From positions 3,038,001 through 3,102,000 of the forward strand of contig NZ_CP115396.1 in assembly GCF_027625995.1 (NCBI RefSeq): 64,000 bases of DNA, read 5' to 3'. Origin of the DNA: Hymenobacter yonginensis (GTDB lineage Bacteria > Bacteroidota > Bacteroidia > Cytophagales > Hymenobacteraceae). Positions 6,947 through 13,974 of the stretch are shown here, piece after piece; positions within the stretch are counted from its first letter, which is position 1, and each line of letters starts with the position of its first letter. Below the pieces are notes generated by a model that was not told the origin of the DNA, made no database searches, and worked only from the letters and a program-made list of their open reading frames with translations. The translations under genes and the position numbers were made by a program.

Positions 6947-8152
6947 TCAGTTGAATGCGTCCATCGCCTCGTCGAGTTTTGCGTTGACGATCTTCGCGTA
7001 AATCTGTGTTGTGTTGATGGAGCGGTGTCCCATCAGTTTGGAAACTGCCTCAATTCCTACCCCTTTCGTGAGTGCTCTGGTAGCAAACGTGTGCCGCGAA
7101 CTGTGAAAGCTGACATGTTTCTCGATTCCTGCGCGCTTGACGATGATCTTCACGTTCTTGTTGGCGTAGGCGGTTGCTGAAGAGATGACTCTGTGCAAGG
7201 CTTTTGGATCAGTGTAGTCAACATCCGCTCTAAGAAACGGAAAGATGTAGTCGGATGGCCCATTACTATCCTGCTGGTAGAGGTGTAGTATTTCCAACCC
7301 TCTGCTCGGCACCTTAACCGCCACGACATCACTCGTCTTTTGCATTGTGGTACGGATGTGTGTACCGGAAAAGTTTCCCCATTTAAGTTGGAGCAGGTCA
7401 GAGATACGCAGGCCGCCCACATAGGAAGCAAAGACGAATACGTTTCTATGGTGCCACAGTTTGGTCCCCTCTTTGAGCGGCAGGATCCACAATGCTTCTA
7501 GTTCGTCTTCTGAGAGGTAAGTCTTAGTCGTTTTCTCCAGTTTGAGCTTGAACTTTCGAAACGGGTCACGGGCAATAGGGAACAAATCCTCCCGGATGGC
7601 GTCGTTGATGAGTTTACGAAAGATCTTGAGGTTGGCATGTATGGTGTTGACCGCGTTACCCAACTCATCACGCAGATGCACCTCGTACTGCTTCAAAAAA
7701 CTCACCGTGACCTCATCAAAGAGCAGGTCACTCGTCCCTAAAAACTCCTTAAGCTTGGTGTAAACAGAAGTTGCCTTGGCCAGTGTACTGATTTTTCCGG
7801 TTTTCTCCAGGGTGTGCAGGTGTCTATCGAAGTACTTGAGGAAGCTCTCTGACGACTGCCCCATGATGGTATTCTTAATTTGCACAGGGGAGACGAACTT
7901 AGACTCCCGCTGTAGATCAAGAGCCACTCCCTCGGCCTCGGCGACCTTTGTGGCAATGAACGCATTTACGCGTCCCATGTTCGGGTGCGACTTCTTAACC
8001 TTACTCAGGTCACTGTTCCAATCCTGTGGCTTCACCCGCAGGCTGATGGAGATGTATTTTGGTTTCCTGTCCTTAATTATACGCAGGTAGACGGGTGCCT
8101 CACCAGCCTTGTTTATCTTCTCCTGCATCAGGAGTACCTTAACACTTGCCAT
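6947..8152 (-). CDS. Tyrosine recombinase / integrase
   Basis: Catalyses site-specific integration and excision of the element. 401 residues from the ATG at 8152. An N-terminal arm-binding domain (VLLMQEKINKAGEAPVYLRI) is followed by a SAM-like core-binding domain around 100-190 and the catalytic domain. The active-site set is complete: Arg249 in GGLRISDLL, a likely Lys near 272, His350 and Arg353 in HSSRH, His376 in LMGHRS and Tyr385 in TQIYAK. A longer frame reaches a TTG at 8179, but this overlaps the -7 box at 8177-8184, so the ATG is preferred. It is the first gene of an operon with the 297-aa protein and lies at the right end of the low-GC region, reading inward. Confidence 0.93.
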   Translation of the reverse strand: MASVKVLLMQEKINKAGEAPVYLRIIKDRKPKYISISLRVKPQDWNSDLSKVKKSHPNMGRVNAFIATKVAEAEGVALDLQRESKFVSPVQIKNTIMGQSSESFLKYFDRHLHTLEKTGKISTLAKATSVYTKLKEFLGTSDLLFDEVTVSFLKQYEVHLRDELGNAVNTIHANLKIFRKLINDAIREDLFPIARDPFRKFKLKLEKTTKTYLSEDELEALWILPLKEGTKLWHHRNVFVFASYVGGLRISDLLQLKWGNFSGTHIRTTMQKTSDVVAVKVPSRGLEILHLYQQDSNGPSDYIFPFLRADVDYTDPKALHRVISSATAYANKNVKIIVKRAGIEKHVSFHSSRHTFATRALTKGVGIEAVSKLMGHRSINTTQIYAKIVNAKLDEAMDAFN

Positions 8153-8176
8153 GTGGTTGGGATCTTGGTTGCCTAG

Positions 8177-8220
8177 CAAAGGTACACACGGAGCACACCA
8201 GGTAAAACAACAGGTAAAAC
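8177..8220 (-). promoter_or_regulatory. Integrase promoter with tandem CAGGTAAAAC repeats
   Basis: On the minus strand TACCTTTG (8184-8177) matches the TAnnTTTG -7 box and places transcription start near 8171, about 20 bases before the integrase ATG at 8152. CAGGTAAAAC occurs twice, at 8199-8208 and 8211-8220, with 12-base period, covering the -33 region. The repeats may be arm-type integrase sites or an operator. Confidence 0.5.
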
Positions 8221-8351
8221 ATCCACCTCAAAACAACACCAAAATCTACACCTGTCTACAACCCATACACTCGTTATATCCGGCCTAGAGTGGAAATACG
8301 ACGCAAAGAGAAGCAACACAAGTACAATATCGGAGTCCTTACACGACCACG

Positions 8352-8387
8352 AAAAAACCCCTCAGCAGCCTGCTGAGGGGTTTTTTT
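8352..8387. terminator. Bidirectional Rho-independent terminator at the element boundary
   Basis: CCCCTCAGCAG (8358-8368) pairs perfectly with CTGCTGAGGGG (8370-8380), flanked by an A-tract and seven Ts. The few central bases form the loop. It is placed to stop transcription between the integrase promoter and the core gene at 8637. Confidence 0.8.
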
Positions 8388-8636
8388 ATGCGGTTTTCTT
8401 TCGGGTGCCACGCGCAATCCGGTTTCTAAGACCAGCAGCAAGCGGCCCTGAGGCAGTGCTTTATCAGCAACTTAAAAAGCCATATTTTCCAGATTTGAAA
8501 CCCGCTAAATAGTTCACGGTCAGAAGTTAAAATTTTACAAACCCAGATTGGCAAGGTTTTGGGATTTCGGCACTCACTGCCCGCAAGAGCAGCATTGTTC
8601 CATTTCACCGTTTCGTCCCAACCCCTAACAACCAAC

Positions 8637-9035
8637 ATGCTGGATCGAATTAGAAAACACCTCATCCTCTTCGCCCGACAGCAGGTAGGCACCACCAGCT
8701 ACCTGAATCTTGTACAGGAAGCCGATCTGGGTTTCAACCTCGACAACACCCACGAGAAAAAACGCCTGAAAGAAGTGCTGGCCGAAATTTCGGAAGCGGA
8801 GTATGCGGCCGGGCGGCCCATCCTGAGCTGCCTGGTGACCGTGGCGGGCCACAAAGGCCAGGGCGACACCTTCTACAAGCTCTGCGAGCAACTGGGCCTG
8901 GGCGAATGGCGCGACCTGCGCCGGCAGGAAGATTTCCTGAAAAACCTGCGCGCCGAATGCCGTGCCTACTGGCAGGACGACGCCAACTTTGCGCAATTCA
9001 GCCAGCTCAGCGAATACAGCGACCGGCAGGCCTAG
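8637..9035 (+). CDS. Hypothetical protein, 132 aa
   Basis: Not a named family. A soluble, helical protein beginning MLDRIRKHLILFARQQVG; a longer frame starts at a TTG (8559) and adds a segment of poor coding character, so the ATG is chosen. The middle (KRLKEVLAEISEAEYAAGRPI, then LSCLVTVAGHKGQGDTFYKL) looks like a conserved fold seen as standalone hypotheticals in this phylum. It is the first gene with core composition to the right of the element. Convergent with the next gene, with only 11 bases between the stop codons. Confidence 0.65.
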   Translation: MLDRIRKHLILFARQQVGTTSYLNLVQEADLGFNLDNTHEKKRLKEVLAEISEAEYAAGRPILSCLVTVAGHKGQGDTFYKLCEQLGLGEWRDLRRQEDFLKNLRAECRAYWQDDANFAQFSQLSEYSDRQA

Positions 9036-9046
9036 CCCCGCTGCCG

Positions 9047-9487
9047 CTACGAGAGCAGCTTGGCCTGGTGGGCCGCATTAATGATGGCCGGCGCATTTTT
9101 GAGCGTAGCCAGCACAAACTCCCGGGCGGCCTCCTTCAACTCATCCTTGCTGATGTCGTGCGCCTCTTCGCGTACCAGCTCCCCTATCGTTTGGAAGGCC
9201 AGCACCAGCGTTTCGCGCTTCGGACGCTCCTGCTTCAGCTGGGCGTAGGCCAGGGCCAGCTGCGCATTAATTTTTTTGCGCCGCGTCCGGAAAACCGACT
9301 CGTTGGCCGCGTGGGGCTTGATGGCATCGAGCAGCTTCAGCAGGGGCAGCAGCTGAGTGGCCGTGGATACCACAGTGCCTTCCAGCCGCTGCCGACGCCG
9401 GCGCAACATGGCCGAGGCAACGCTTCTTTTGCTGTCTGGGTCAGCGGCGGCGGCCTGCTGAGAATGTTGGGCTTCTTTTGAGTGCAT
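9047..9487 (-). CDS. Hypothetical helical protein, 146 aa
   Basis: Not recognised. From ATG 9487 the protein has a Gln/Ala/Ser-rich N-terminus of about 25 residues, then an Arg-rich helix (MLRRRRQRLEG) and long helices rich in Leu, Lys and Glu to the end. No signal peptide or membrane segment. An upstream in-frame extension to 9520 begins at a non-ATG codon and is less likely. It converges on the preceding gene; no terminator hairpin separates them. Confidence 0.55.
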   Translation of the reverse strand: MHSKEAQHSQQAAAADPDSKRSVASAMLRRRRQRLEGTVVSTATQLLPLLKLLDAIKPHAANESVFRTRRKKINAQLALAYAQLKQERPKRETLVLAFQTIGELVREEAHDISKDELKEAAREFVLATLKNAPAIINAAHQAKLLS

Positions 9488-9723
9488 ACGGGGCCTGATT
9501 GCCAATAACAGGTGCCCCAAGATAGGGCCTGCCCAACATTATTGCTTCTGCTGCATGCTCCGCGAACAATGTTTGCGGAGCATGTGTAGTTTGTAGCCCA
9601 GCTACAGCAACTGGCGGAAAGGGCACTAATGTTGTGGGCCCGGAATAGCACCGATATTTACGGCGTTAGCCGGCCACTATCCTCTCCGCCACTTATCGAT
9701 ATTCCGTTATTCACACGCCGTTT

Positions 9724-10134
9724 ATGGACCTTATTGCCTACCGCCCACAGTACCGGATTTACCTGCACGTGGCCGGCAACCATATCGTCTATGAGCGCCT
9801 AGAAGAAATGACGCTGGCTACGGAGCTGCCGCATTATGTGGCCGATATCGAACGGGCCCTGAAGCTGGTGAAGCCCGGTTTCACGGTGCTGTCGGATCTG
9901 CGGCGCACCTTGGGGCCCAACCCCCAGATGCTGCCCGTGTTCCGGCAGGTACGCCAGATGCTGCTGGCCTACGGGGTGGGGCTGATGGTGGAAGTACACC
10001 CTCCTTCGCTCAGCGTGCCCAAGTTTATGCAGCAGGTGCGGGCCCAGTCGGAGGAAATTCCAACCCACCTGTTCACCGATATAGCCGAAGCTAACGCCTT
10101 CCTGCAGCGGTTCTGGGCGCAGCAGGCTTCCTGA
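9724..10134 (+). CDS. Small protein with possible STAS/SpoIIAA-like fold
   Basis: 136 residues, cytoplasmic. The alternation of short strands and helices (IYLHVAGN, a helix with LPHYVADIERALKLV, FTVLSDLRR, then VFRQVRQMLLAYG and GLMVEVH) resembles SpoIIAA/STAS-type proteins, which act in regulatory switches or lipid and anion binding. No phosphorylatable Ser motif could be assigned, so this is a fold guess. It stands alone, starting at ATG 9724. The similarity is weak; it may be an unrelated alpha/beta protein. Confidence 0.5.
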   Translation: MDLIAYRPQYRIYLHVAGNHIVYERLEEMTLATELPHYVADIERALKLVKPGFTVLSDLRRTLGPNPQMLPVFRQVRQMLLAYGVGLMVEVHPPSLSVPKFMQQVRAQSEEIPTHLFTDIAEANAFLQRFWAQQAS

Positions 10135-10189
10135 TACCTGGCTTGGGGCGAAAGTACCGCCACGAAAGCGCGGGTTGGAGCCGGGTGCC

Positions 10190-10197
10190 TATCTTTG
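10190..10197 (+). promoter_or_regulatory. -7 promoter box TATCTTTG
   Basis: Matches TAnnTTTG, 93 bases upstream of the ferredoxin-NADP reductase gene. A TTG at 10175 is too close to serve as the -33 element, so the assignment rests on the -7 match and position. Confidence 0.4.
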
Positions 10198-10290
10198 CGG
10201 CGGCATTGTCAGGCCTCGCCAACGTTTTGGCCTGTTTGGCTGTTGTGCCCAGGGCCCTGTTGGCCATTTGTTTGAACTCACCCTTCACTG

Positions 10291-11304
10291 ATGAATTCTA
10301 TTTCCACCGATATCTGCATCATCGGGGCCGGCCCGGTGGGGCTGTTTGCTGTATTTGAGGCCGGGCTGCTGAAGCTGCGCTGCCATGTAGTAGACGCCCT
10401 GCCCCAGGTAGGCGGGCAGCTGTCTGAAATTTATCCGAAGAAGCCCATCTACGACATTCCGGGCTTCCCGGATATTCTGGCCGGCGACCTGGTCAACAAC
10501 CTGATGCGCCAGATCGAGCCCTTCCACCCCACCTTCACGCTGGGCGAGCGGGTGGAAGGCTACCGCAAGCTCGACGACGGCTCGTTTGTGGTGACCACCA
10601 TCGACGGCACCGAAATCAACTGCAAAGCCATTGCCATTGCCGGCGGCCTGGGCTCGTTTGAACCCCGCAAGCCTGCCATCGAGCAGCTCGAAAGCTTCGA
10701 GCAGGGCAAGGGCGTGTACTACATGGTGCGCGACCCCGAAACCTTCCGCGACCAGCGCCTCGTCATTGCTGGCGGCGGCGACTCAGCCCTCGACTGGACT
10801 ATTTTCCTGGCCAACGTAGCCAAGGAAGTGACGCTCGTGCACCGCGGCACCACCTTCCGCGGCGCCGCCGACTCGGCCGAGAAAGTGAAACACCTGCACG
10901 AGGCCGGCAAGGTGAACCTGGTGCTGAGCAGCAACGTGACGCACGTGCATGGCAACGGCCAGCTGCACGCCGTGACCATCACGGCCAACGACGGCACCGC
11001 CACCGAGCTGCCCGTGGATTCGTTCATTCCGCTGTTCGGCCTCACGCCCAAGCTCGGCCCGATTGAGGACTGGGGCCTGGAGCTGGAAGACAACGCCGTG
11101 AAGGTGAACACGCTGGACTACTCCACCTCGGAGCCCGGCATCTTCGCCATCGGCGACATCAACACGTATCCGGGCAAGCTGAAGCTGATTCTGTGCGGCT
11201 TCCACGAGGCGGCCCTCATGTGCCAGGGCGCCTTCAAGCACATCTTCCCCGAGAAGAAATACACCCTCAAGTACACCACCGTAAACGGCGTTCCGACGCT
11301 GTAA
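10291..11304 (+). CDS. Ferredoxin-NADP(+) reductase, thioredoxin-reductase-like type
   Basis: Transfers electrons between NADPH and ferredoxin through FAD in the cytoplasm. 337 residues, the usual length of the bacterial TrxR-like class. The N-terminal FAD-binding loop GAGPVGLFAVFEAG (about 11-24) and the GGQLSEIYPKKPIYDIPGF segment are typical; the NADPH-binding loop GGGDSALDW lies near 165; the C-terminal FAD motif IFAIGDINTYPG lies near 285. The redox-active CxxC of true thioredoxin reductases is absent, which supports the FNR assignment. A 2Fe-2S ferredoxin gene follows after a palindromic repeat, a likely partner. Confidence 0.93.
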   Translation: MNSISTDICIIGAGPVGLFAVFEAGLLKLRCHVVDALPQVGGQLSEIYPKKPIYDIPGFPDILAGDLVNNLMRQIEPFHPTFTLGERVEGYRKLDDGSFVVTTIDGTEINCKAIAIAGGLGSFEPRKPAIEQLESFEQGKGVYYMVRDPETFRDQRLVIAGGGDSALDWTIFLANVAKEVTLVHRGTTFRGAADSAEKVKHLHEAGKVNLVLSSNVTHVHGNGQLHAVTITANDGTATELPVDSFIPLFGLTPKLGPIEDWGLELEDNAVKVNTLDYSTSEPGIFAIGDINTYPGKLKLILCGFHEAALMCQGAFKHIFPEKKYTLKYTTVNGVPTL

Positions 11305-11315
11305 TTTGGTGATGA

Positions 11316-11442
11316 AGTGATGAGGGAAGAACGTCATTCCGAGCAGCGCGAGGAATCTCGCGTGCTGATGGTGGAGTAGTATGACCTACCACATTAGCGA
11401 GATTCCTCGCTGCGCTCGGAATGACGTTCTTCCCTCATCACT
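11316..11442. repeat. 46-base inverted repeat (interspersed palindromic element)
   Basis: Left arm 11316-11361 and right arm 11397-11442 are complementary except around one GCAGCGC/GCGCAGC segment. The arms contain AACGTCATTCCGAGC and GAGGAATCTCGC. A 35-base loop separates them. It lies between the FNR and ferredoxin genes, and short GATGAAGTGATGA-type direct repeats surround it. I know similar CGTCATTCCGAGC palindromes as multi-copy elements in Hymenobacter-like genomes. Confidence 0.85.
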
Positions 11443-11498
11443 CCATCCCCTCATCACTTCATCACGCTATTACCCCCCATCACTTCATCACGCACTCA

Positions 11499-11825
11499 AT
11501 GACCGAAGACGTACGCGTATACGTGGAGGAAGCGCCCGGCCAGCGCACCGAAGTAAGCGGCCCCACCGACATGGGCCTCAGTCTCATGGAGCTGCTCAAG
11601 GCCAGCGGCTACGACATTCAGGCCACCTGCGGCGGCATGGCGCTGTGCGGCACCTGCCACATTGAGGTGCTGGCCGGCCCCGCCCTCGACGAGCCCTCCG
11701 ACGACGAGCTGGCCATGCTGGAAAGCCTGCCGGTGATGAGCCAGGGCAGCCGCCTCTCCTGCCAGATCCGCCTCACCGAGCGCCTCGACGGCCTGGTGCT
11801 GCGCCTGATGCCGCAAAATACGTAG
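11499..11825 (+). CDS. 2Fe-2S ferredoxin (adrenodoxin type)
   Basis: Electron carrier with a [2Fe-2S] cluster. 108 residues from ATG 11499; an upstream extension to 11421 reads through repeat DNA and is not credible. The cluster cysteines are visible as C-x5-C-x2-C in ATCGGMALCGTCHIEV and a fourth in SRLSCQIRL, the adrenodoxin/ISC ferredoxin spacing. It lies 195 bases after the ferredoxin-NADP reductase on the same strand, so the two probably form a redox pair, though the palindromic repeat between them may separate their transcription. The natural electron acceptor is unknown. Confidence 0.92.
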   Translation: MTEDVRVYVEEAPGQRTEVSGPTDMGLSLMELLKASGYDIQATCGGMALCGTCHIEVLAGPALDEPSDDELAMLESLPVMSQGSRLSCQIRLTERLDGLVLRLMPQNT

Positions 11826-11870
11826 GCTGCCAGCCGCAATTTGCGGCCCGCCGGCGGCGTTAGGCTGCCG

Positions 11871-12737
11871 ATGGCTACAACTACTTTTACTCATGATATC
11901 CTGTACCGCGGCCTGATGGGCTGCGGTTTTTTATTGCTTGGTTCCAGCGGCCATGCCCTGGCGCAGCGCGAAACAGAGCTGAACATCAGCACCGGCACGA
12001 CGCTGGCCCAACTGGCTACCAAGAAACAAGACCTGACTCGACAGTTTCGGGCGGTGGCAGGCTTCAATACCGGGGCCGCGCTGCGCCTGGTAGTGCCGCT
12101 GAGTTCCCGGCTGGGGGTGGGCTTCGAGCAGCGGGTCACAGGTCTGAATCAGAGTGTGCGCTACGGCACTCGCGACAACGGATTGAGCACGGGCATCGGG
12201 GATAACACGGTGCATCAGTCGGGGCTGAGTGTGCGCCTCTACGACCTATGGCGGCCGGGGCCGCGCTGGGGCTTGGATGTGGCCATAACAGGCTCTTATG
12301 CCTGGCCCTACTATTGGCACAATGGGTCTTATGAAGGTCCGCTTTGGTTTGGTTCTGCAGCCCAACTACCCCGGCCCGGCATCCCACTGGTGCTGGTACG
12401 TGAAACCGAACGGCGGGGCACCGCCATGGCCGGTGTGGAGGCACTACTACATTACGAACTGGGGTTGCGCCACATGTTGCTGCTTACGGCCACTTACCAG
12501 CGCGGCCTGCGCCCAATCACGGAAATCACTTCCACCCGGCTGGAATACATTGATGACAACGGCGCCGTGCAGCAGGGCAGCCTGACGGTCGTCAGCCGGG
12601 GCTCTTACGCCACAGTGCAGCTGGGCTACGGCCTGCGCCTGGGCCAGCTGGCCGGTGCTACCCGCCGCAACCCCACCCCCCGCTACAGCCTCGACCCCGA
12701 CGATACCGACCCGGACACGACACCGGAAACCGAGTAG
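11871..12737 (+). CDS. Hypothetical outer-membrane-type protein
   Basis: 288 residues from ATG 11871 (ten codons inside a longer frame). A signal peptide is predicted near residues 12-32 (GCGFLLLGSSGHALAQ). The mature part alternates polar and aromatic residues, with repeated Gly/Tyr-rich strands (LGVGFEQRVTGLN, WGLDVAITGSYAW, LLLTATYQRGLR, YATVQLGYGLRLG) as in small beta-barrels or PorT-like proteins. The C-terminus is disordered and acidic (DPDDTDPDTTPETE). Not assigned to a named family. It begins 45 bases after the ferredoxin stop. Confidence 0.6.
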   Translation: MATTTFTHDILYRGLMGCGFLLLGSSGHALAQRETELNISTGTTLAQLATKKQDLTRQFRAVAGFNTGAALRLVVPLSSRLGVGFEQRVTGLNQSVRYGTRDNGLSTGIGDNTVHQSGLSVRLYDLWRPGPRWGLDVAITGSYAWPYYWHNGSYEGPLWFGSAAQLPRPGIPLVLVRETERRGTAMAGVEALLHYELGLRHMLLLTATYQRGLRPITEITSTRLEYIDDNGAVQQGSLTVVSRGSYATVQLGYGLRLGQLAGATRRNPTPRYSLDPDDTDPDTTPETE

Positions 12738-12891
12738 CAAGCCAGTGGCGCTAACAGAACGGCGGCCCGTTAGATTGATTGGAGCAAAGAGAGCGGTGGT
12801 ATGAATTATTGCCTGAATCCGCCATATTGTGCAGCAGCTCAGTTCAAAACGGGCTCCGAGTTTCTCTCACTTCCACCAACCCACTTTTCGT

Positions 12892-13263
12892 ATGACAGCT
12901 TCTACCCGCAACATCATTGCCTGGATTCTGCAAGTCCTGCTGGGCTTGGCCTTTATTGCATCCGGTGGCCGAAAACTCATGGATCTGCCGGGCACGGTGG
13001 CCATGTTCGGCAGTATGGGCATGCCCGCCGTGGTGGCGTATCTGGTAGCCGGCGGCGAGCTGCTGGGCGGCATCGGGCTGCTGATACCGCGCTTTGTGCG
13101 GCCGGCCGCGCTGGGGCTGATTATCATCATGCTGGGCGCGGTGGTGATGCACGCCACCAAAATTCCGGGCGGGTTGGCCAAGGGCGTACCGGCCATCGTG
13201 CTACTGGTGCTGCTGCTGGTAGTGTTCTGGCTGCGCCGCCCCGCCACCTCCTCCACCATGTAG
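12892..13263 (+). CDS. DoxX-family membrane protein
   Basis: 123 residues from ATG 12892; the longer frame to 12829 adds a Ser/His-rich stretch unlike a signal. Four transmembrane helices are visible, with the family marks GLAFIASGGRKLMD in helix 1, VAYLVAGGELLGGIGLLIPR in helix 2 and ALGLIIIMLGAVVMHA in helix 3. DoxX/DoxD-like proteins are small inner-membrane proteins linked to quinone or thiosulfate redox chemistry; the substrate here is unknown. It stands alone and ends at the strong terminator 13304-13352. Confidence 0.88.
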   Translation: MTASTRNIIAWILQVLLGLAFIASGGRKLMDLPGTVAMFGSMGMPAVVAYLVAGGELLGGIGLLIPRFVRPAALGLIIIMLGAVVMHATKIPGGLAKGVPAIVLLVLLLVVFWLRRPATSSTM

Positions 13264-13303
13264 CAGCCCAGTGATTCAGCCCAAAGACTTACCACCGGGT
13301 TTC

Positions 13304-13352
13304 ACCCAAAAAAGAAGCGGCAACCGTTCTGGCTGCCGCTTCTTTTTTGGGT
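13304..13352. terminator. Bidirectional terminator between doxX and the convergent gene
   Basis: ACCCAAAAAAGAAGCGGCA pairs with TGCCGCTTCTTTTTTGGGT; T-tracts occur on both strands. It serves the DoxX gene (plus) and the basic secreted protein gene ending at 13370 (minus). Confidence 0.9.
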
Positions 13353-13369
13353 AAGGTCAAGGATTGTGG

Positions 13370-13804
13370 CTAGCGCCGACGCGAGTGGCTGCTTTTGGTG
13401 GCCGTCTTGCGCTTGCCAGCCGACGACTTATGCACCACTTTCTTTTTGCTGCTGGTAGAGCGGTGGCGGCTGCGTGAAGCTACATGCCGGGGGGCGGCAG
13501 CCGGAGCGCTGGCCTTGGGGGCAACTTCCGGAGCTTTCGGCTCCGGGGCGGCTTCGGCATGGTAGGCCGATGCTTCGGTATCGGCCTGGGCGGCGGCTTC
13601 TTCACGGGCGGCGGCCTTCAGCACGGCATCCTGCTTGCGGCGGGCGGGCATCAGAAAGTCGCGCTCGGCTCGCTCGCGGGGAGTCAATTTCTCTTCGCCG
13701 GGCAGCGCGGTGGGGGTTACGGAGGTGGTCTTCTTTTCGCTTTGGGCCATCAGGGCCGTGCTGCTCAGCAGCAGGCCGGTTATCATCACAATCAGTCTCT
13801 TCAT
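13370..13804 (-). CDS. Secreted, disordered, Lys/Arg/Ser-rich protein
   Basis: 144 residues from ATG 13804. A signal peptide (MKRLIVMITGLLLSSTALMAQ) is followed by an acidic-basic helix with a PRERAERDF motif, an Ala/Pro/Glu-rich linker, and a strongly basic tail (SRSRHRSTSSKKKVVHKSS and SHSRRR). The tail resembles DNA- or polyanion-binding histone-like tails, but with a signal peptide it should be periplasmic or surface exposed. Function unknown. A longer frame to 14044 overlaps the alpha-2-macroglobulin coding end and is rejected. A -7 box lies at 13832-13839. Confidence 0.7.
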   Translation of the reverse strand: MKRLIVMITGLLLSSTALMAQSEKKTTSVTPTALPGEEKLTPRERAERDFLMPARRKQDAVLKAAAREEAAAQADTEASAYHAEAAPEPKAPEVAPKASAPAAAPRHVASRSRHRSTSSKKKVVHKSSAGKRKTATKSSHSRRR

Positions 13805-13831
13805 TGTTCCAACAGGGGCTAAACGGAACTT

Positions 13832-13839
13832 CAAAATTA
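13832..13839 (-). promoter_or_regulatory. -7 promoter box TAATTTTG of the basic secreted protein
   Basis: On the minus strand the bases 13839-13832 read TAATTTTG, matching TAnnTTTG. The predicted start of transcription is about 20 bases before the ATG at 13804. Confidence 0.5.
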
Positions 13840-13974
13840 CCACCCCCCGGCTACAAAATCCAAAACCGGCCACGTACTGAGCTGGCAGAAAGCCCTTTTG
13901 GCCGGATTGGAGTGCACTTTCACCGGCAAAAAAGCTACCGGCCGCCACTATATAGCGGCCGGCAGCTATGGCCG

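Larger units (their letters stand above)
1336..8350. mobile_element. Integrated accessory element (integrase, excisionase-type HTH, gene II/X-like Rep)
   Basis: Between the metal ATPase and the core genes from about 8.4 kb lies DNA of visibly lower GC, with short, unfamiliar genes and long noncoding parts. It ends with a tyrosine integrase transcribed toward the interior. An excisionase-type HTH protein and a replication-initiator-like protein are adjacent, and an XRE regulator faces a secreted protein gene. Both ends are approximate: no att repeat, tRNA or target-site duplication was recognised. The right limit is set near the terminator at 8352-8387, where composition changes. The left limit is set at the ATPase stop codon; the ATPase could itself be cargo. 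No conjugation genes, relaxase or phage structural genes are seen, so it would need helpers for transfer. Confidence 0.65.
8153..8636. other. Noncoding boundary region between element and core chromosome
   Basis: 484 bases without a gene. The first part holds the integrase promoter and repeats (8177-8220) and is AC-rich; a bidirectional terminator sits at 8352-8387; the rest (8388-8636) is the untranslated space before the next core gene. The attachment site should lie here, but no core duplication was found by comparing it with the region after 1336. Confidence 0.5.

Noticed and set aside
1336..8636. tRNA or att core as integration target
   Set aside because: No cloverleaf was found near 8.2-8.6 kb, and no exact repeat longer than about 9 bases was noticed between the right end and the region after 1336.
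8559..8636. Longer start of the 132-aa protein
   Set aside because: TTG start in low-coding-quality sequence; the ATG at 8637 fits better.
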